DNA of 34,556 nucleotides, from positions 1 to 34,556 of the forward strand of contig JAEDFW010000006.1 of the NCBI GenBank assembly GCA_016297855.1, read 5' to 3'. Below the pieces are notes generated by a model. It was given only the letters and a program-made list of their open reading frames with translations. It searched no databases and had not been told where the DNA came from. This stretch comes from Oscillospiraceae bacterium (GTDB taxonomy: Bacteria; Bacillota; Clostridia; Oscillospirales; Oscillospiraceae). How positions within the stretch are numbered: position 1 is the stretch's first letter; the number at the start of each line of letters is the position of its first letter. Position numbers and translations under genes: made by a program. This document shows, piece by piece, positions 31,104 to 34,556 of the stretch.

Positions 31104-32438
31104 ATGAAGCTCAACAACAAGCGCACGGTTCTGGTCGGTTTGGCGTTCTTATCCATCTGCGCGTTCTGGCAGATGTACGACAGCGTTGTGCCGCTGATCC
31201 TCACCAAAACCTTCCATATGAACGAGACCTTCTCCGGCGCGATTATGGCGGCGGACAATATTCTGGCGCTGTTCCTGCTTCCGCTTTTCGGCACGTTGTC
31301 TGACCGCACGACCACGAAAATCGGCAAGCGCATGCCGTTCATTCTGTTCGGCACCGGCTGCGCAATCATTCTTCTGAACCTGCTGCCGGTTCTGGACAAC
31401 AGCTACGCCGCTGCACCGAGCACATGTAAGACCGTGTCGTTTGTGATCGTTCTGGGTCTTCTTCTCATCGCCATGGGAACCTACCGCTCGCCCGCCGTGG
31501 CGCTGATGCCGGACGTGACGCCGAAGCCGCTTCGTTCACGCGCGAACGCCATCATCAACCTCATGGGAGCAGTCGGCGGGCTTGTGTATCTTATCGTGGC
31601 GGCTGTGCTGTATCCCAACGCAAAGATCGCAGGGCTTGCGCATGTCAATTATCAGCCGCTGTTCATCGTGGTGGCATCAATCATGTTTGTGGCTGTGGGA
31701 GCGCTGTTTCTCACGATCAAGGAACCAAAGCTCACGGCGGAAAACAAGGCGCTGGAGGCGCAGCATCCTGAGTGGAATCTTGCCACGCAGGACGAATCGG
31801 GCAACGAAGTGCTCCCCAAATCCGTCAAGAAAAGTCTGGGCTTTTTACTTGCCTCCATCGCGCTGTGGTTCATCGGCTACAACGGCGTGACGACGTGGTT
31901 CACCACCTATATCGACGAGGTCATGGGACAGGGTCTCGGCGGTGCGTCCACCTGCCTGCTCGTTGCCACGGCAGGCGCTATCGTTTCGTACATCCCCATC
32001 GGCGCCATTGCCGCGAAGATTGGCCGCAGGCGCACCATTCAGGGCGGCATTATCCTGCTGACCGCCTGCTTTGCCTCGGGCTATGTGCTCACAACCATGT
32101 TCACCAGTATCAACGCCATCATGTACGCCGTCTTTGCACTCGTGGGCCTGGCATGGGCAGCCATCAACGTGAATTCGCTGCCGATGGTGGTCGAGATGTG
32201 CAAGGGCTCGGACATCGGCAAATTCACCGGCTACTACTATACCGCCTCCATGGCCGCGCAGATCGTTACGCCGGTGCTGGCCGGTACGCTGATGCGCAAA
32301 ATCAGCTATCAGGTACTGTTCCCGTACGCAGCGTTTTTCGTGGCGATGGCGTTTGTGACGATGCTGTTCGTCCGCCACGGCGACAGCAAGGCAGCGCCGA
32401 AAAAGGGTCTGGAAGCCTTTGAAGCCATGGATGACTAA
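31104..32438 (+). CDS. MFS transporter (SLC45/GPH-like sugar transporter type)
   Basis: 444 residues. The ATG at 31104 follows AAAGGAG. Twelve membrane helices are predicted in two halves, with a central cytoplasmic loop at ~215-250 (KLTAENKALEAQHPEWN). The loop 2-3 motif is FGTLSDRTTTKIGKRMPFIL, the GxxSDR..T..G+R+P signature of SLC45/GPH-type carriers. The repeat in the second half is AAKIGRRRTIQGG. SLC45 and GPH members move sugars such as sucrose with a cation. The next gene, a glycerophosphodiester phosphodiesterase, starts 15 bases later, so the substrate might instead be related to glycerophosphodiesters. The substrate cannot be set from sequence alone. Confidence 0.88.
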   Translation: MKLNNKRTVLVGLAFLSICAFWQMYDSVVPLILTKTFHMNETFSGAIMAADNILALFLLPLFGTLSDRTTTKIGKRMPFILFGTGCAIILLNLLPVLDNSYAAAPSTCKTVSFVIVLGLLLIAMGTYRSPAVALMPDVTPKPLRSRANAIINLMGAVGGLVYLIVAAVLYPNAKIAGLAHVNYQPLFIVVASIMFVAVGALFLTIKEPKLTAENKALEAQHPEWNLATQDESGNEVLPKSVKKSLGFLLASIALWFIGYNGVTTWFTTYIDEVMGQGLGGASTCLLVATAGAIVSYIPIGAIAAKIGRRRTIQGGIILLTACFASGYVLTTMFTSINAIMYAVFALVGLAWAAINVNSLPMVVEMCKGSDIGKFTGYYYTASMAAQIVTPVLAGTLMRKISYQVLFPYAAFFVAMAFVTMLFVRHGDSKAAPKKGLEAFEAMDD

Positions 32439-32453
32439 AAGGAAGCGAGCAAA

Positions 32454-33278
32454 TTGAAAACAACCCTGATTTTACTTCTGATTCTGCTGGCGCTTTTCTG
32501 CGCATATCTTCTGCTGCTGGCGGCGCGGCCGGGCAAGAAGGCCATGGAGGAACTGAAGCGTTTCCGCTACGCGCACCGCGGTTACCACGATAAGCCGCAG
32601 GTTCCCGAAAATTCGATGGCGGCATTTCGCCGCGCGGTGCAGCACGGATGGGGTGCAGAGCTGGATGTACATCTGCTCAAAGACGGCACGCTGGCTGTGA
32701 TGCACGACTCCAGCCTACTGCGAACCGCGGGTGCAGACGTGGAGATTGAAGATCTCACGCGCGAAGAACTGGCGAATTACCGTCTTGAGGGCACGCAGGA
32801 GCATGTACCGCTTTTTGATGAGGTGCTGGCGCTGTTTGAGGGCAAAACACCGCTCATCATCGAGCTGAAAACAGCGCGCGGCAACCACTTTGCTCTGAGC
32901 AAGGCCGTGTGTAAACGCCTTGACAGCTACCGCGGCCGGTTCTGCATCGAATCGTTCGATCCGTTTGCGCTGATGGACGTCAGAAAGCTGCGTCCCGACT
33001 TCTGCCGCGGCCAGCTTTCAATGAATTTTGAAAAGGACCGTGCGGGACTGCCGTTTTATAAGCGATTCATTGTCACAAATCTGCTGCTGAACTTCCTCAC
33101 GCGGCCGGACTTCATCGCGTACAAGTTTGAAGACCGGCACAAGCTCAGCCCGCGGCTTTGTGAAACGCTGTGGCACGCCCAGCCTGTGCGCTGGACGATC
33201 CGCACAAAGCAGGATCTGGACACGTGCGAGTGCGAAGGCGCGATCCCTATTTTTGAACAATTCGACCCGGTAACCTGA
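32454..33278 (+). CDS. Glycerophosphodiester phosphodiesterase, membrane-anchored
   Basis: 274 residues from a TTG at 32454 (AAGGAAG upstream, nine bases away). A later ATG would remove the N-terminal membrane helix (residues 4-23), which the ribosome site supports. GDPD core: H41-R42 in AHRGYHDKP, E52-N53 in VPENSMAAF, E69-x-D71 in GAELDVHLLKDG, H84 in VMHDSSL, then LIIELKTARGN and CIESFDPFAL. It hydrolyses glycerophosphodiesters to glycerol-3-phosphate and an alcohol. It is translated after the MFS gene. The final motif QPVRWTIRTKQD is normal for the family. The anchor puts the enzyme at the membrane; which face is not certain. Confidence 0.9.
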   Translation: MKTTLILLLILLALFCAYLLLLAARPGKKAMEELKRFRYAHRGYHDKPQVPENSMAAFRRAVQHGWGAELDVHLLKDGTLAVMHDSSLLRTAGADVEIEDLTREELANYRLEGTQEHVPLFDEVLALFEGKTPLIIELKTARGNHFALSKAVCKRLDSYRGRFCIESFDPFALMDVRKLRPDFCRGQLSMNFEKDRAGLPFYKRFIVTNLLLNFLTRPDFIAYKFEDRHKLSPRLCETLWHAQPVRWTIRTKQDLDTCECEGAIPIFEQFDPVT

Positions 33279-33282
33279 AAAA

Positions 33283-33320
33283 ATATCCCCCGGGGCGGCT
33301 TGTGCCGCTCCGGGGAATAT
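33283..33320 (-). terminator. Terminator (best on the minus strand) after the GDPD gene
   Basis: The stem around GCGGC/GCCGC (33295-33299 / 33304-33308) is extended outward by CCCGG/CCGGG and AT-rich pairs. On the minus strand TTTTTT follows; on the plus strand there is no T-run. Confidence 0.7.
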
Positions 33321-33365
33321 GCTAAACTCGCATCATCGGTTAAGCAATTCCAATACTCCTGATAA

Positions 33366-33398
33366 CGCCCGCCGCATTTGGGGAAGTGCGGCGGGCGC
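33366..33398. repeat. GC-rich hairpin between the GDPD gene and the membrane-protein gene
   Basis: CGCCCGCCGCA / TGCGGCGGGCG, an 11-bp stem with no T-run on either strand. With the hairpin at 33283-33320 it fills the 139-base convergent gap. Confidence 0.6.
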
Positions 33399-33417
33399 AA
33401 GTCTGTCTGAACGGGGT

Positions 33418-34146
33418 CTACTGCTCCTCTGCGGGCGATTGCGCCGGTTTTTGCGCCTGCCTGTAATCGCTCATCTGCAGCAGGCACGCCAGCAGCCACA
33501 GTGCGCTGCCGCCAAATACGAAACCGTCTGCCTTCAGGCTGATAAAGCCCGTCGAGGCGGCACAGAAATAGACGCCGGAGAGTGCGAAGAACGTCAGCGC
33601 GCGGCTGTCGCCCCTGTCAAAGCTGAACGCGCCCATGTGATACGCCGCCAGCATGAAGCTGATCATCGCGAAGAGCAGAAAGCAGTAGTCCAGAATCGCG
33701 GGGTCGACCATCCAGTGACGGAAGTCGCGGAAAAGTCTCAGCGCATAAAACAGAACGGCGAGCACATAGCAGCGCGCGGGCGGATTCTTCCCGCGCTGGC
33801 GGTAGATCGCGCCCATAGCCAGCCCGAATGCACCGAGCATGCACAATATGCCAAGCCCCGCCCAGACCAGCCCGCCCTGCATGAGCTGCAGCACGCCGCC
33901 GATGGCCAGGCAGAGCGCACTTAGCAGCGAGAGCGCGGTATCCGCCTTCTGCGGGGAAAACACCTGCTGATATGTCCGCTGCTTTGCCCGGCTGAACGCC
34001 GCCGCCACCGCCAGCAAAACAGCCGGCACGGACACGATGATAAGCCCCAGTGCCGCGCCCGTCTGCGCAGCCGTGCGTGAGAATCCCTGTGCCACAGCGG
34101 CCAGTACCACGACGAGCACAATGAGAATCGCCCGAATGTATTTCAT
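33418..34146 (-). CDS. Multi-pass membrane protein of unknown function (242 aa)
   Basis: The ATG at 34146 is preferred (AAGGA upstream, typical MKYIRAILIVLVVVLAAVAQG start); a longer frame adds seven residues without benefit. Seven to eight hydrophobic segments are spread over the whole length, with basic loops (SRAKQRTYQQ, YRQRGKNPPAR, FRDFRHW). The C-terminus is a polar Gln/Pro/Glu tail. No catalytic motif or family recognised. It has its own extended -10 promoter and stands alone between the GDPD gene and rimP. Confidence 0.8.
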   Translation of the reverse strand: MKYIRAILIVLVVVLAAVAQGFSRTAAQTGAALGLIIVSVPAVLLAVAAAFSRAKQRTYQQVFSPQKADTALSLLSALCLAIGGVLQLMQGGLVWAGLGILCMLGAFGLAMGAIYRQRGKNPPARCYVLAVLFYALRLFRDFRHWMVDPAILDYCFLLFAMISFMLAAYHMGAFSFDRGDSRALTFFALSGVYFCAASTGFISLKADGFVFGGSALWLLACLLQMSDYRQAQKPAQSPAEEQ

Positions 34147-34178
34147 AACGTTTTCCTTCCGTTGCACATATTTTATTC

Positions 34179-34188
34179 AGTATACCAC
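34179..34188 (-). promoter_or_regulatory. Extended -10 promoter of the 242-residue membrane-protein gene
   Basis: TGGTATACT on the minus strand gives a TG-extended -10 (TATACT at 34184-34179) ~33 bases before the ATG. No good -35 at the usual spacing. Confidence 0.55.
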
Positions 34189-34299
34189 ACTGCGCCGGCA
34201 AATGACACCCCCAGCGTGCAAAAAACACGCAGTGGACGGGGATTTCCGAAATTCGCCATAAAAAGCAGGTGTAAATATCGTTATTTCGGAATATTCTTC

Positions 34300-34328
34300 T
34301 TGCATTTTCACAGAATAGATGATATAAT
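34300..34328 (+). promoter_or_regulatory. Promoter of the rimP operon
   Basis: -35 TTGCAT (34300-34305), 17-base spacer, -10 TATAAT (34323-34328), giving a leader of about 70 bases before rimP. Confidence 0.8.
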
Positions 34329-34355
34329 CCAGATGTTCGTATAGAGGTTAGATGG

Positions 34356-34384
34356 AGAGTGGGGAACGGTTCCCCACTCTTTCT
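34356..34384 (+). promoter_or_regulatory. Leader hairpin/attenuator-like stem before rimP
   Basis: A perfect 11-bp stem AGAGTGGGGAA (34356-34366) / TTCCCCACTCT (34370-34380), loop CGG, followed by TTCTT. It lies between the promoter and the ribosome site of rimP and looks like a weak intrinsic terminator inside the transcript. Confidence 0.65.
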
Positions 34385-34405
34385 TGCTGAGAAAGGGTGT
34401 TTTTC

Positions 34406-34556
34406 ATGAAGATCACCGACATGGTGTGGCAGTTTTCCGAGCCCATCGTGCAGGCGCACGGCTGCTCGTTGTGGGACGTGGAGTACGTCCGCGAGGGCGG
34501 TGCGTGGTTTCTGCGGCTGTATATCGACAAGCCGGGCGGCGTGAATATCAACGACT
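34406..34556 (+). CDS. rimP: Ribosome maturation factor RimP, N-terminal part (cut by window edge)
   Basis: 50 residues are visible. The start ATG at 34406 follows GAAAGGGTG. The N-terminus MKITDMVWQFSEPIVQAHG, then CSLWDVEYVREGGAWFLRLY and IDKPGGVNIND, is the RimP signature (E.D.LGY.LVD.E....... L.V.ID...G). RimP binds the 30S subunit during maturation. In Firmicutes it begins the rimP-nusA-infB operon, which presumably continues beyond the window. The leader hairpin upstream may set how much of this operon is transcribed. Confidence 0.93.
   Translation, partial: MKITDMVWQFSEPIVQAHGCSLWDVEYVREGGAWFLRLYIDKPGGVNIND

Noticed and set aside
1..34556. CRISPR arrays, prophage, restriction or other defence genes
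   Set aside because: No regularly spaced repeats and no such proteins were seen on either strand.

Overview
This is a chromosomal window of fairly high GC content that reads as a Clostridia genome, most likely Oscillospirales/Oscillospiraceae. Supporting signs are a surface protein with S-layer homology domains, a T-box leader on ileS, AGGAGG-type ribosome sites, TTG and GTG starts, YmdB, DegV, a Pdp-type nucleoside phosphorylase and an orphan-SelD (YqeB/YqeC) cluster. Most of the window is ordinary core genome. The taxonomic call rests on gene content and style, not on a database search.

Layout, left to right. (1) 1-855: 3' end of an SLH-domain surface protein. (2) 939-1923: tRNA-Leu(UAA), a decayed IS3-type transposase remnant, and tRNA-Ala(CGC) on the opposite strand. 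(3) 1991-4322, minus: a compact membrane/regulator operon (DUF2975 protein, XRE repressor, 75-residue membrane peptide, DUF4153/DUF4173 membrane protein) with an operator-like palindrome at its promoter. (4) 4444-4819: a small HPr-like protein. (5) 4818-6252, minus: lspA-rluD. Facing away from it is a T-box controlled ileS (6282-9385), followed by a cluster of hairpins. (6) 9593-10884, minus: an ECF sigma factor and its probable membrane anti-sigma partner. (7) 11041-15082: ymdB, an SbcD-like nuclease and a membrane-anchored SbcC/YhaN-like ATPase, with stop/start overlaps throughout. (8) 15123-16724: degV and rsmG. (9) 16901-18790, minus: typA. (10) 18915-19418: a two-lobed ferritin-like protein.

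(11) 19459-25199, minus: a nucleoside salvage operon (ABC ATPase, two permeases, pyrimidine-nucleoside phosphorylase, uridine kinase). It imports nucleosides, splits them and phosphorylates uridine/cytidine; the usual BMP-type binding lipoprotein is not in the window. (12) 25272-28243, minus: yqeC-yqeB-selD plus a 109-residue protein of unknown function. This is the signature of the selenium-dependent molybdenum hydroxylase maturation system. Diverging from it is a ModE-like winged-helix gene whose promoter sits so close to the ATG that the mRNA may be leaderless, followed by a threonine-synthase-like PLP enzyme. (13) 29825-30856, minus: mutY. (14) 30999-33278: an MFS transporter and a membrane-anchored glycerophosphodiester phosphodiesterase. 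(15) 33418-34184, minus: a multi-pass membrane protein of unknown function. (16) 34300-34556: promoter, leader hairpin and 5' end of rimP.

No CRISPR array, phage, complete transposon or obvious defence island is present. The parts most worth a second look are the selenium/molybdenum cluster with its unknown fourth gene and leaderless divergent regulator, the DUF2975/XRE module with its operator, and several strong hairpins that are not simple terminators.
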